In this document: piece after piece, positions 26,901 through 39,300 of the stretch
Numbering within the stretch: position 1 is the first letter of the stretch
Layout of the letters: each line of letters starts with the position of its first letter
Source of the DNA: Petaurus breviceps papuanus
Taxonomy: Eukaryota > Chordata > Mammalia > Diprotodontia > Petauridae
Direction of reading: 5' to 3'
Length of the DNA: 64,000 nt
Assembly (NCBI GenBank): GCA_028583685.1
Contig: JAMXIF010000073.1
Coordinates: 3,026,035 to 3,090,034 of the forward strand
Position numbers and translations under genes: made by a program
Notes under the pieces: model-generated
Database searches by the model: none
Told to the model about the DNA's origin: nothing
The model's input: the letters and a program-made list of their open reading frames with translations, nothing else

Positions 26901-29900
26901 ACTCAAAAATTTAGACTTGGGAGAGGGTCTTAGTGAAGGAGGGTCAACCTCCTTATTTTATAGAAAAGAAAAAATAAAGCCCCCAAAATTCCCTGAAGTC
27001 ACACAGTTAGGTCTTCTAACTCAAAATTAAGTGTTCTTTCCACTCTACCACTACTCCCTTTTGGAATCTTTTTTTCATAATAATGAATTATAAAAATCAC
27101 TGAATGATTGCCCTTGAAGGGATATTAGAGATTACCTAGAATAGTCCTTTATCTTTTTTTTTCTTTTTTCTTTTTTTTTTTTTTGCCTTTTAGAGGGCAA
27201 TAGCGGTTAAGTAACTTGCACAAGGTTGCACGGCTAGCAATTTTTTTTTGTGTGTGTGTGTGGGTGTTAAGTGTCTCAGGCCGGAACCGAACTTGGGTCC
27301 TCCCGATTCCAGGGCCGGCACTTTACTCACTGCGCCACCTAGCCGTCCCAGTCCTATATGTTTTATGAGAAAAGTGAGGCCCAGATGAGCCACATGTTCT
27401 TGAAAGAGGTAGGACTGGTACCTAAATTTCATAGTCTAATGTTCCTTTCAAATCTAAAAATATGAATCTGATACTAAAAAATAAAAATTTTGTGGTAAAA
27501 AAGAGAAATTTATAACCTGAAGATTTCTGAATCTATTTATAACATCCTCAGTTCACTGAACTGCTTTCACTACTCTTTCAAGCCCTTATGTAGGAGAATA
27601 TATGCATTTCTGTGTATATACATATATGTATATGTGTGTATTAGACAGGGTGTCCCAAAACTCTTAGTGAAGTTTTAACCTTTACTAAAACTTTTGGATA
27701 TTGCATTTGGGTACGTATACTGGGCACTGGACTAGTATTTCCTGCTTGATTCTACTTCATTTTCAGAGAAAAGACATCCTTTTCCAGCCAAAGTGTCAGA
27801 ATAAATCAAGAAAGAAAATTTTAAAAGCACTCTTTCAACTAGACATTAAGAACAGTATAGCTTTAGAAGGTTGGCCTCAGCCAACAACCACACGATGGCA
27901 GCAAAGGATAAGAAAACAAGGGTAGTTGTCACTTTACATAATCAATAGGTTTCTGAGGCATTGGATATAAACAGAAATTAGAAAACAAAAGGCCACCCTG
28001 AGTTTCCTCCCCTTCCCTCTTTTGGCAAAAGCTCAGAAGGGGAAGTGGTTCTTCTTGTCAAAGCTAAAACCATTACTTGTGCTTGTCATATTTCCATACC
28101 TCTTTTGGGAACTTTACACATGTTCACTGATTATTCCTTTTTGATATATTCAATTTAAGAAACATTCAGTGCCAATGTGGAAAGTATTTTGATAGAATGG
28201 GTATATAAACCACAAATCTAAACAGACCTTGCCCTTAAAGAGCTCACATTTCATCTTCTGTAATTAGATAAATTTGGCTATAAAAGTTATGTAGGGAAAG
28301 TTTTAAAAATTACTCATGGGCTAAGCTTATAAATAAAAGTTAATATTCTAGCAAAAGGGTAGGATAATCATTTTAAGTGACAATTGGTTAAGCTGCCCAC
28401 GGGAACATAAAAATTGCCATCTCTAGACTAAATAAAATCAAGGTAACATAATTGCAAATAAGAAAAACTTTCTTGAAGATGCAATAATTGAGCCTAGTAC
28501 ATCAAATCTTATTATAAAGACATGAATTTTCAAGTAAAAGGATGGTCAGAAGGCAATTACAGTGCGCCAGTTATGCTACAATGAAAATGCAGTCAGTGGC
28601 TAGGGCAATATATTTAATGTTAAACAGAAGTTCTTCAGACAAAATTTGTTTGGAGTCTCTTGTCCCCCAATTAGCCATTGGCTGGCTCAGAGTGGCAAAT
28701 CATTTAATTCCAGTTAAGGTGTTAACTGATAGCTAAAGTGTTAGAAGATAAAGGCTGGAGGTCTGATCCTTTCCAAATGTATTTGCATTTTTAAAAGGGA
28801 AGGTTTAGAGAGAAAAACCAACTGAAAAGGCCAGCCCAGGGCACAGCTAGGGGGTTGGGTACTGCAGATAATAACAGGTTTGGTTTTTAACAAAATGAAG
28901 GTTTGTGGTGAGTAAGTCAAGTCAATTGCTGCAATTCTTTCTAATAGCACATGCTCACAATCATGTCTCCTTGTCACGAATTTGGTAATTCTCAAAATAT
29001 TTCAAAGTTTTTCATTCTTATTTATCTGTTATGGTGATCAGTGATTTTTGATGTTACTATTATAATTGGGGTTTTTTTGGGGGGGTGAATTTAATTGGCA
29101 AATGTTGCGTGTGTTCTGACTGTTCCACTGACCTGCTGTCCCTGTCTCTCTTCCCTCTCTCTAGCCTTCCTATTCCCTGAGATACAATATTGAAATTAGG
29201 CCAATTAATAACCTTACAATGGCCTCTAAGTATTCCTATGAAAAGAAGAGTCAACTGTCGTAGCCAACTTTATCACTGTCCTACTTTAAGAAATTGCCAT
29301 AGCCAACCCAACCTTTAGCAACCATCACCCTGATCAGTCAGCTACCATCAACATTGAGACAAGATTCTCCATCAGCAAAAAAGATTATGACTCACTGAAG
29401 GCTCAGATGTTGGTTAGCATACTTTTTAGTAATAAAGTATTTTTTAAATTTAGGGTATGTGCATTTTTAAAGACATAATACTGTTACGCACTTAACAGAC
29501 TGCAGTCTACTATAAACATAACTTTTATATGCACTAGAGAACCAAAGACTTCATGTGACTCTTTATTGTGATACTTGCTTTATTGCAGTAGCCTAGAACC
29601 AAACCACAATATCTTCTAGGTATGCCTAGACTGATATGCATATTATGTTTGAGGTGGGAGGTGGGCAATCAGGGTCTAGACCAGGAGTTGGGGACCTTTT
29701 ATGTATCACAGATCCCTTTGGCAGGCTGAGGAAGCTTATGGACACCTCAGACTGATATTTAGAAATGTATTAAATAAATGATTACAAAGTAAACCAATTA
29801 TATAAAAATGCAGCTATTAGGGGCAGCCAGGTAGCACAGCGAGTAAGAGCACCAGCCCCAGAGTTGGGATGACCTGGGATCGAATCCGGGCTCTGATACT

Positions 29901-32900
29901 TAGCACTCACCCAGAAACACCTGGCCATGTAACCTTGAGCAAGTTACTTAACCCCAATTGCTAAGGGGCGGCCAGGTGGCTCAGCGAGTAAGAGCACCGG
30001 CTCCAGTGTCGGGATAACCTGGAATCGAATCCAGACTCTGATACTTAGCACCACACCCAGAAATAACTAGCTGTGTAACCTTGAGCAAGGTTACTTAACC
30101 CCAATTGCTTAAAAAAACATGCAGCTATTAATTTTTTAAAAAAAAATTCTAGAATCCCTGATCTAGATGCAATCGCAGTTGCTAAAAGGAGTTGGGGGGG
30201 GGGGAAGAGATACCAAAACTTGTGGCCATTTCTATCACCCCATATATAAACATTAAATGGTGGAGATGAGAAGTATAACAGAACTATGCCACCAACATTA
30301 ATATTAAAGTAAGGAAACAGATATTTACACAGATGCTATATTTGATATGATCCTAATAAAGCTGCCCCCAGCCCCAATATTCTAACTTCACTATAGTCCC
30401 AGTCCTACTGAAGAGCAGGGCCACTGTACCTACCTAGACCTGACCCCCATCCCTGCCAATATCCTAACTTCTTCATATATGCCTCACTGCTCACTAGAAT
30501 AACAGGTGTATCCCTGAACACTTTTCTGTGTTCCCACAGAAACAGGAGGTATGTCCATGTGATGGGAACCCAGCTACTTCCTCTACCTAGGCACTGCCCC
30601 CAGACCCATTCCCACAAAAACAGGTATGTTCTTGTATTCAACCACAATCACATCATCCATTTAGCCCAAGATAGGACCACAATACCTAACTATCCATCTT
30701 GACCAGACAGGATTACAATAGCTAGCCAACTGGGCAGCATGACCAGAATGTTTAACCACCAGACCATAGATGGGACCCCTCCTCCATTACCTAATCCCTT
30801 AGCAAACCCCTCCTGCCTTTTTAATATTCATTATTTCTGTTACATAATTGCATCTTTACCCTATAAAAATCCATCTTGCTTTCTCTGAAGTTGCAGATTT
30901 CTCTTGGAACTTAGCCCACTTCATGAGAGGTGTCAATCTCAACAAATGCCTACTATACTTGGATTAGATTCTGAATTCTTTGAGATGGTTCTACCACAAC
31001 ACATTATGAAACCCTGCAACAGTTTTTGGGTAGATAGAGCCCCCATCCCAACAGGCCAAATGAGGTTCATTTTTTGATTAAAATATTCTTTTCTATTTTG
31101 TACAAAAAATTGTAGGATCAATCTAGTACAAAAAATTTCAAAAGAGGACATTTACTCCAACCACCTCATTTTAAAAGAGCAAACTGTGTCCCAGGAAGGT
31201 TTATTTAGTAGACTTGAGGTCACACAGGTTGCGTCATAAGGACCAAAAGTAAAATTGGAATCTATATCCTCTGACTCCAGAGCTACTGCTGTTTCTATTG
31301 TATCATGTTATTTTAAAAAATAAATTGTTGAAAGTCAGATGTGGCCAAGAGTCTAAATATTAACTGGCATTATTGCAAGGACTAATGTGAGAAAAAAATT
31401 CCAAATAATTAGAGTGATCCAAAATTGGAAAGGGCTGCCTCAAGGTGTCTCCTGTTTGTGCTGCAAGAAAGATCACCAGTAAGATGCATTATCAAGAAAT
31501 TCTTGTTCAGGTTTGAATTGGACTAGGCGGTCCCTGAGGTCCTTTCTAATTCTGAGTCGGTGTATGAATGTTCTGTTTTGAAATGATTTGGCATCATATA
31601 AAGAACACTGGATTTTGAATCAAACTGTACCTGTAGCACTTACTATCTGGGTGACCATGGGCAAATCGCTTCACCTTGTTGGGCCTCAGTTTCCTCATTT
31701 GGTCTAGATGGCCTTTGAGATCCCTTTTGGTCTAGAGCTATGATCTAGTGACAAGGTAACCTCTGGGGTCTCTGATCCTATGACCCCCTGCTCTGCTATG
31801 TGACCTTATGAAGTTCCATTGGGGGGACGAGAGGATGGGGTAGTTTTGTCTTATTTCCTAAAATGAAAAGATTAGGCAAGATGATCTCTAAAGTTCTTTC
31901 TGGCTCTGAGTCCCATGACCTTTCAACTTACTTTCTGTATCAGAAAAGTTTTTCTTCCTTTATTTAAAAAAAGCCTTCTCTTGGATGGCTAGGTGGCACA
32001 GTGAATAGAGCACCGGCCCTAGAGTCAGGAGGACCTGAGTTCAAATCCGGCCTCAGACACTTCACAAAAACTAGCCGTGTGACCTTGGGCAAGTCTCTTA
32101 ACCCCAACTGCCCTCCAAAAAAAACAAACAAAAAATTTAAAAAGCCTTCTCCTGCTGAGTTATTACACAAAATTGTTTCTCCTTATAATATACATATACA
32201 CATATATAGAGCTCACTGAACAAAAAGAATGATCAATTTTTAAAAGGAGAAAAAGAGAAAGTCCTAGTCAAATTCCTTCAGAACAAAATGGACACTGAAA
32301 CAAAAACATTTCAAGAGTCAAAATGAAAATCATAGGCTCATAGATTTAGATCTGGAAGGGACCTTTGAGTCATCTAGTACAAAGCACTCACTTTAAGACC
32401 CAGAGAGATGAAAGGATTAACCACAGTTTACACTAAGTGACAGAATGGGTTTTTTAATTCAAGCCCTCTGACTCCTGAAACTTGATATGATATTTTATTG
32501 TTTAATGTTGTGTTATGCTTAATGGGGAATAGACACTGCTCCTTTCCCCCAACATCTTGTGTCTGTCCTTCTGTTTCGGTTTCTTGAGGAGCTCTAAGCA
32601 ACCCTCTAAACTTCAATTAATTACTCTGAGTCTAGACTTTCATGTTCCAATTCCTTGCTGTATCATCCTTATTTCTGCAGGTAAATGCTACTTTACTTAT
32701 AAAGTGGCAATTTGTGATTCTTAAATAACAGTGTATCTCAGGCAAATCTTAGGAAAAACTTTTATGAACCTTGAGAATACTTAGTAGCACCATTTTGTGA
32801 CAAATCATCTCTCTGTGCCTCATCTATCAAATGGGGGGGAAGGACCAAATCTTGAAAGGTCCTTTCAAGCTCTGAAACTATGAATAAGAACTTCCTCTTT

Positions 32901-33289
32901 CCTTAATGTCAAGAAAAGCAAGAAGAGGAAAAGGTAGGCCAGAGAAAACAGGAAGGGGTCAAGAAGGCTGATATACTGGTGTCTACTACTGCCTGTTTTC
33001 CTTTCTTTCTCATCAGCTTTTCCCCACCGAAGATTTGCCTTAGATACACTTATTTAAGAGTCACAAATTGCCACTTTATGAGTAAAGTAACATATTTACC
33101 TCCCCTGAGGGTATACCTCATCAGTGTGTCCATATTCCTAACAACACATTAGCATTAACATTCATCCTCCTTTGAAGTATTTAAATACTGTTACAAGCAT
33201 TTCAAAAATCAAGTAATGTTGTAGAACCCAGAGATCCCAAAGAAATGCACAAATGACTAAGGGAATTTTATCTTCTAATCTGTTGCTAT

Positions 33290-33337
<48 letters not shown>

Positions 33338-36300
33338 TCATATATTTACACACACTTTGTGTTTGTATTTTATCCCTCCTCAGTAAATTCCGTGCAGGAA
33401 TGGGCTGTCTCCCAGCTACATTTGGTATCACCTCATCATCCTTATGCTCTGGGAAAGTAGACACTTCAATAAATGTTAGATGAATTGAATTGATCCTAGC
33501 AAGCCTTCTATTTCTACCTAACCTAATCTTTTACTGTTCCGTTCACAGATTTAAGTTCAACCTGGATATCACATTAAAAAAAGTGTAATAGTTTAAGGTT
33601 ATCAGATCAAACCACTAGTGTTATTGAAAGTCTTCAATCAGAGCTATTAACTAGGAATTTTTGCACTTAAGCCACAATAATCATGTTTTTTTAATGGGGT
33701 AGAGTGTGGAGAGAAACCTCAAGCCACTGGCACAAAGATTTGGGGAGAGCTTCAACCCCCAGGGATCTAATATCTTCCAGTACAATGCAGCAAACACTTA
33801 TCAGACACACAATGTGTGCCAGGAATTGGGCTACCCTCTGGGGATAAAAATATAAAACAAATCACCTCTTCCCTCAAGGAGCTCGAATTCTACTACAGGG
33901 AGACACATAAGTATCTAATTATTTTATGAGGGAAACAACACTAAAAACTAGAGGAATCAAGAAAGGCTTCCTGTAGAAGGTGAAATATAAGTTGAGCCTT
34001 AAAGGAAACTAAAGATTATAAGGGGCAGAAGTAAGAGGGCAGTGCATCCCAGGCATAGGAAACAGCTGGAATGCCAAGTTCAGAGAAGATTAATAGACTA
34101 GTTTAGGGCATGTAAAAAGTATATGAAGACAAGTAAAATGCACTATTAAATGTAAACCAGACTGTGATAATGAAAGCCTTGAAGGGCTATGCTAAGGAGT
34201 TTGTATTTTATTGTACAGACAACAGAAGTCACTGAAGCTTCTCAGGAGGAAGAATTAAAGGCAAGACATAGTTAGGAATATTATCTTGGCAGCTTTGTGG
34301 AAGATGGGTTTGAGAGGGGAGAAGCTGGAAGAAGAGAGTCCAATGAGGAAGCTTTCATAATAGTATAGGCAAGAAGTGATAAGAACCTCAAACAGGGTGG
34401 ACTGGAGTGAGTGGGAAGGATGTAAGAAATGTTGAAGGCAGAATCAACAAGACACAGCAACTGACTATATATGAAGGATAAGGAAAAAGGGAAAAGTGGA
34501 GGATGATGCTGAGCTCGTGGATCTAAGTTACCAGAGGTGTACTCAAAAGAAAGATGGACGTTTGTTAGAGGGGCAAGTTTAGGCTGGAAGATAAGGAGCT
34601 CAAATTTTGATCATGCTGAATCTGAGATGTTATAGGATACTGAGGTGGAGATGACAGAGGGAGGCAGTAAATGGGAACACAGGAGAGAAAGTATGGCTGG
34701 ATATATTGATCTGGAAGTCATCTGCAGAGATAATAATTGAACTAATGGGAGCAGATTATCAAGTGATAGGGTACAGAGAGAGAAAAGATGGGGGTCCAGG
34801 ACAGATGGACCATTGGTTATATTTATTCTTAGAGAGAGAATTGTGAATGATGACCCTGCAATGAAGACCGAGAAGGAATGGGCAGTCAGGTAAAGGAAGA
34901 AACAGGACAAAGTAGTATCCCAAAAGTTGAGGTGGAGAGAACATCCAGAAAAATGGGTGGTAAACAGTATCAAAAACTGAAAAGGAAGTTCAGAAAAGGC
35001 TGAGGACTGAGAGAAGTTTATTGGACTTAGTAATTAACAGATCAGTGGTCATCTTGGAGAATATACTACAATCGTGTGATTTTTGAAGCCACACTGCAAA
35101 GGATTAGTGGGAGGTGAAAAAGTGGAGGCAATGAATACAGACAGTTTTTACTAGGAGTCTTGTTATGAAATAGAAAAGAGCTATAAATAATAGCTTACTA
35201 TTTTAACTAATTATCTTTGCTAACTAGGTTTAATCAGGAAATATATGGTTGGTTCAGAAGCCCTAGTGTTGTAGGGGACAGATGAGTTAATTTCCACACT
35301 ACCACAATGCTAGCCAAAACTGCTACAAGTAAGAAAGTTATAGACCAGGGGTAAGTTTGGATTAACTTTGATGCCAAGTAGACCGATCTAGAACCAAGCT
35401 CTGGGCAACTCTGAGCCAGAGGAGTATAAAAGTTGCTTTTAGGATCTGGACCTCATGAAATCCCATGCAACCTTCTTACCAGGAGTTTTTTATCTTCCTA
35501 AAGTACTTTTTAACTACCTCCATCTTCTGAGAGTTTTTACATAAGATTTTAGGAAAAGGGCTGTTTGTTTGAACCTGTGGGTTCTGAGGGACAGTCATCT
35601 GGACACCAAGGTAAGTGGCACTGAAGGGGTGTTTGAATGGATACCCTTGTCCAACTACTTGAATCTCCCCTAGATCACTATTATTCCTGTTTTCAGGCAG
35701 GCATGATCCTGGTCAATCATCTTCCCTTCTTCATTAAGAGGGTGGTGGCAAAATTCCAGAACCCTCTACCAGCTGTTGAAGGTGCTAGGAGGGTATCTTA
35801 CCTTTAAACACGTACAGGGGCGCATGCTGAATGAACAGTTTTACCCCGACCATAAGTACTAGGGTGGGCTGGGGGATAACAGCAGAAAGGTACACTGTTA
35901 GACACATGTAGCTTTCTCCTACTGCTGGCACCCTCCTACCCCCACCCCAAGGCATTTCTCAATGTCTATGGGATTATTTAGGAACTTAAAATTTAGGCGC
36001 CATGGGGAAAAGTCCAATCTTCCCCACTCTCATTACAGCTCTATCTCTAAATCCATGAAGAAAAACTAATTGTAGCCTTGAAAAAATGTTACACACTTAA
36101 AGTTTGTGCAAAGAGGCTCTTGAACAATTTTAACATGAGTCTTGTTCAAAACAGCTTAGATTCCAGTGCTTTAAATATAAAACTAATCTAGAAAAATCAT
36201 CACTTTAAAACAGAAAGTAATTCTTTTTCTTCTACTTTCCCATCTTAGAATGAAAATCAGAAAAGTAGATTTTTTCCAATCTAAGAAAAACAAACAATTT

Positions 36301-39300
36301 CTTTTCCTTATTTTTCTCTTCTCTCATTTTTCCTTCCCTTTAATTCTCTAAACTCTCTGGTATATACCAGAATACATATGTGCCTTATTTCTCCCCAATG
36401 CCACATCAATAATCCCTTAGTTATTATGCCCATTACTATTAATAGTAGAAAATCTTAAGTATATATAATATATGTGATTATATTTTATATACATCATATA
36501 ATAATATATATAAACACACATACACACACACATATATAGCATGCCACTACTTGGTCAGGTACAACTCCTACATGCTAGATTTCTTTTCAGGCATGTATAT
36601 ATTTTCTCTCTCCATCTAGAGCCTAAGTCCTATTTCTTTGTATGCTCAAAAGTACCTGGCATGATGCCTTGCACAAAATTAATATTTACTGATGAATTTC
36701 ATAATTTTCCCCACCATTATCAATGGCATTAATAACACTGCTCCTGTACTGTCCCACCAAAGTTTTATATATATATATACATATATATATGTGTGTATAT
36801 ATGTACATGTATAAATCTATTCACATATTAATGTAATATAATATTTACCTATGTATATATATCTCTGCATGTAGTCTTGCTACTGTCAAACATAGAGAAT
36901 AATTTGTACTAAGCTAACAAAGTACTAGCAAGATAGGAGTTTTTAGGGTCTAATTTAAACAAAGGGAGAAAAAAAATTCATAATTAACATATTAGTTATC
37001 ATATTCAGGTGTGTCCTTAAGGCTTTAAAACATCTGTTTTCTTAAATGGACTGAAGATTCTACTTGCCCTTCAAAAATAACTCAGCCCATTTAACTTATT
37101 TATTTGCTTAGTAAACTTTTTTTCCTGTAGACTGCAAAGGTAAACTTCGGCCCAGCTTGGTTCCAATGATCACAAATTCTAACTGTCAAGTATGAATTGT
37201 GCCCTTGATTCATCTCTGTGGGTTCCATGAATAAGAATGACTGGCATGTTTTTGAACTAGGTCTCATTATTGTTGGGAGGTTAAGTTCTTACACAATCTG
37301 AAACTACAGACCTGGAATTTTTCTTTCGGAATGTTCCTTCGTGCTCCTTTTGCTAAAACTAAAGCTTCTTCCACTCTCCGACTTGCAAGGAGATCCTGAA
37401 TTTGTCTTTCAAGGGGTAATGGAACCAAGATATATACTCCTTTACTGGTGGCTACGATCACTCTTCCTGTGCAGAAATATAAGGTTGTTGTATAAGAACG
37501 TAAACATCATATTTTACATAATTTTTTACAAATCAGGTTTTTGATAAATGGTGCATTTCCAACAACTTTTAATTCAATCCAAATACTTACTAAACTTATA
37601 CCTTGTGCAAAGCACTGAGTTAAATCCAGGAGAGAGAGAGAGAAAGACATGATGATCCTGCCCTCTTCATTCAGGGATATGATTTGTCTAATATAAATCT
37701 GTAATTTTAAAACACCTAAAAACACTCCATTCTGCTTTTAGTTCAATTAAACTTTGATAATCTTACCATAATTAATGAGTGATTAACTTAGTCCAATATG
37801 ATTTTCCCTACCCAGGACCATTATACTGTTTATGTACTGCCTGTACCATTTACCAAGACAATAATACCTCACATTATGTCATTAACTTTTGCAAAGCAGT
37901 TTACGTACATGATCTCATCCAGGTTTCAATAGCCATAGGTACAAGTTTTATGATCCATATTTTACACAAGTGGGAGAAATTGTTTCAGAAAGGTTGAGTT
38001 GCTTATTGTCACAGCATCAGAGGCAGGATTCTATGTCAGTTCTCTGACTTCAGGTCAAACTCTCTCTGTTCTTTCTAGTACAGCATGCCATTACTTGGCC
38101 ATGTACAACTCCTACAAGCTAATTCTCTTTTCAGGAGTACGTGTATACACACACACACACACACACACATCCATACACATACACATATTTCTCTGTCCAT
38201 CTAGATCCTAAGCCCTTGTGTTACATTTATTTGTATCCTCAAAAGCACCTAGCACGATGCCTTGCACAAAAAAATTTATTATAATTTTTCCCAACATCTC
38301 AATGACATTAATAACACTACTCCTCCACCCTCTCCCCAACTTCCACCTCCCATGAAGCTGAATACATTGTTTGCTATGTATTCATATTTCAAATTCAATA
38401 TTTCAAAAGATCTATGATTTCATTAATAGAGGCAAAACTCCTCCATGCTTTAGTTCAGAGTTTCATAAATTGTCGCCCTCAAAAATACCAAGTCGTTTAT
38501 CTGGCGACAAACCTTTTAGTGCTGAGTCTAAGAGTCAGCTAGGCAGGACCTGCCAAAGCTTGTGCTCCTGTGACACAGTATTCCACTACCAAAGGTTAAC
38601 CATAACATAAGGAGGCATCATATTCAAGACTTTAGGGGAGGATATAATCCTGAGACACTGAACTTTAAAATGCTGTTCTTCCCCTCCCCCCTTTTTAACC
38701 AGAAGTTGCCTCTAAATTTAGAGTAAATACATGATCTAGAACAAGGGCTCTTATCACTCAATTAAAGAGTGCTATTGGTAAAACTACAATGGTCCATCAC
38801 TTAGAAATCGATTCTTTTTTAAATTAAAAAAGAAACAAAAAGGACCTTTGGAGAGTCAGAACATGTTCTACTGAGTTGATTGTTCAAAAAACTAGAGTAC
38901 AACATTTAGAACAAAAGTACTGCACAGAGCATTTTATACATATCCTTCTCTCTGAAAAGCTATAAAATCTTTACACTGCTATCTTTTTTTCAAAAATCCT
39001 GAACTAATTAGGCAGGTGAACAAAATCCTTCTCATGTTACTAATGGGGAAATTGAAACACAGAGTGATCTAAGGCTTCACCTATAGATTGTAAGCAGTGC
39101 AGGCAGGATCATTATCTAGTTCTAGCTGCTACTACCAAGAGCTTTCAAATATACTCTGTTGACTCTTGGAAAAGGTCTATAAGAGAGTACTGTTCACCAC
39201 CTCCCTTTTTATATGAAGAGAAACGTAAAGCTTGCATTGCTAAATGAAAGATAATTTATGACACCATTCAAAAATATTAGATTTTTTTTAATAGTAGTTG

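Noticed and set aside
29966-30118. A tRNA gene, suggested by the A- and B-box-like motifs in family-B SINEs
   Set aside because: The sequence does not fold as a complete tRNA, it has a SINE body and A-rich tail, and several copies exist.
35200-36000. A retroviral LTR at 35.2-36 kb
   Set aside because: A TATA-like box is present, but no consistent ends or family wording could be seen; kept as unassigned only.
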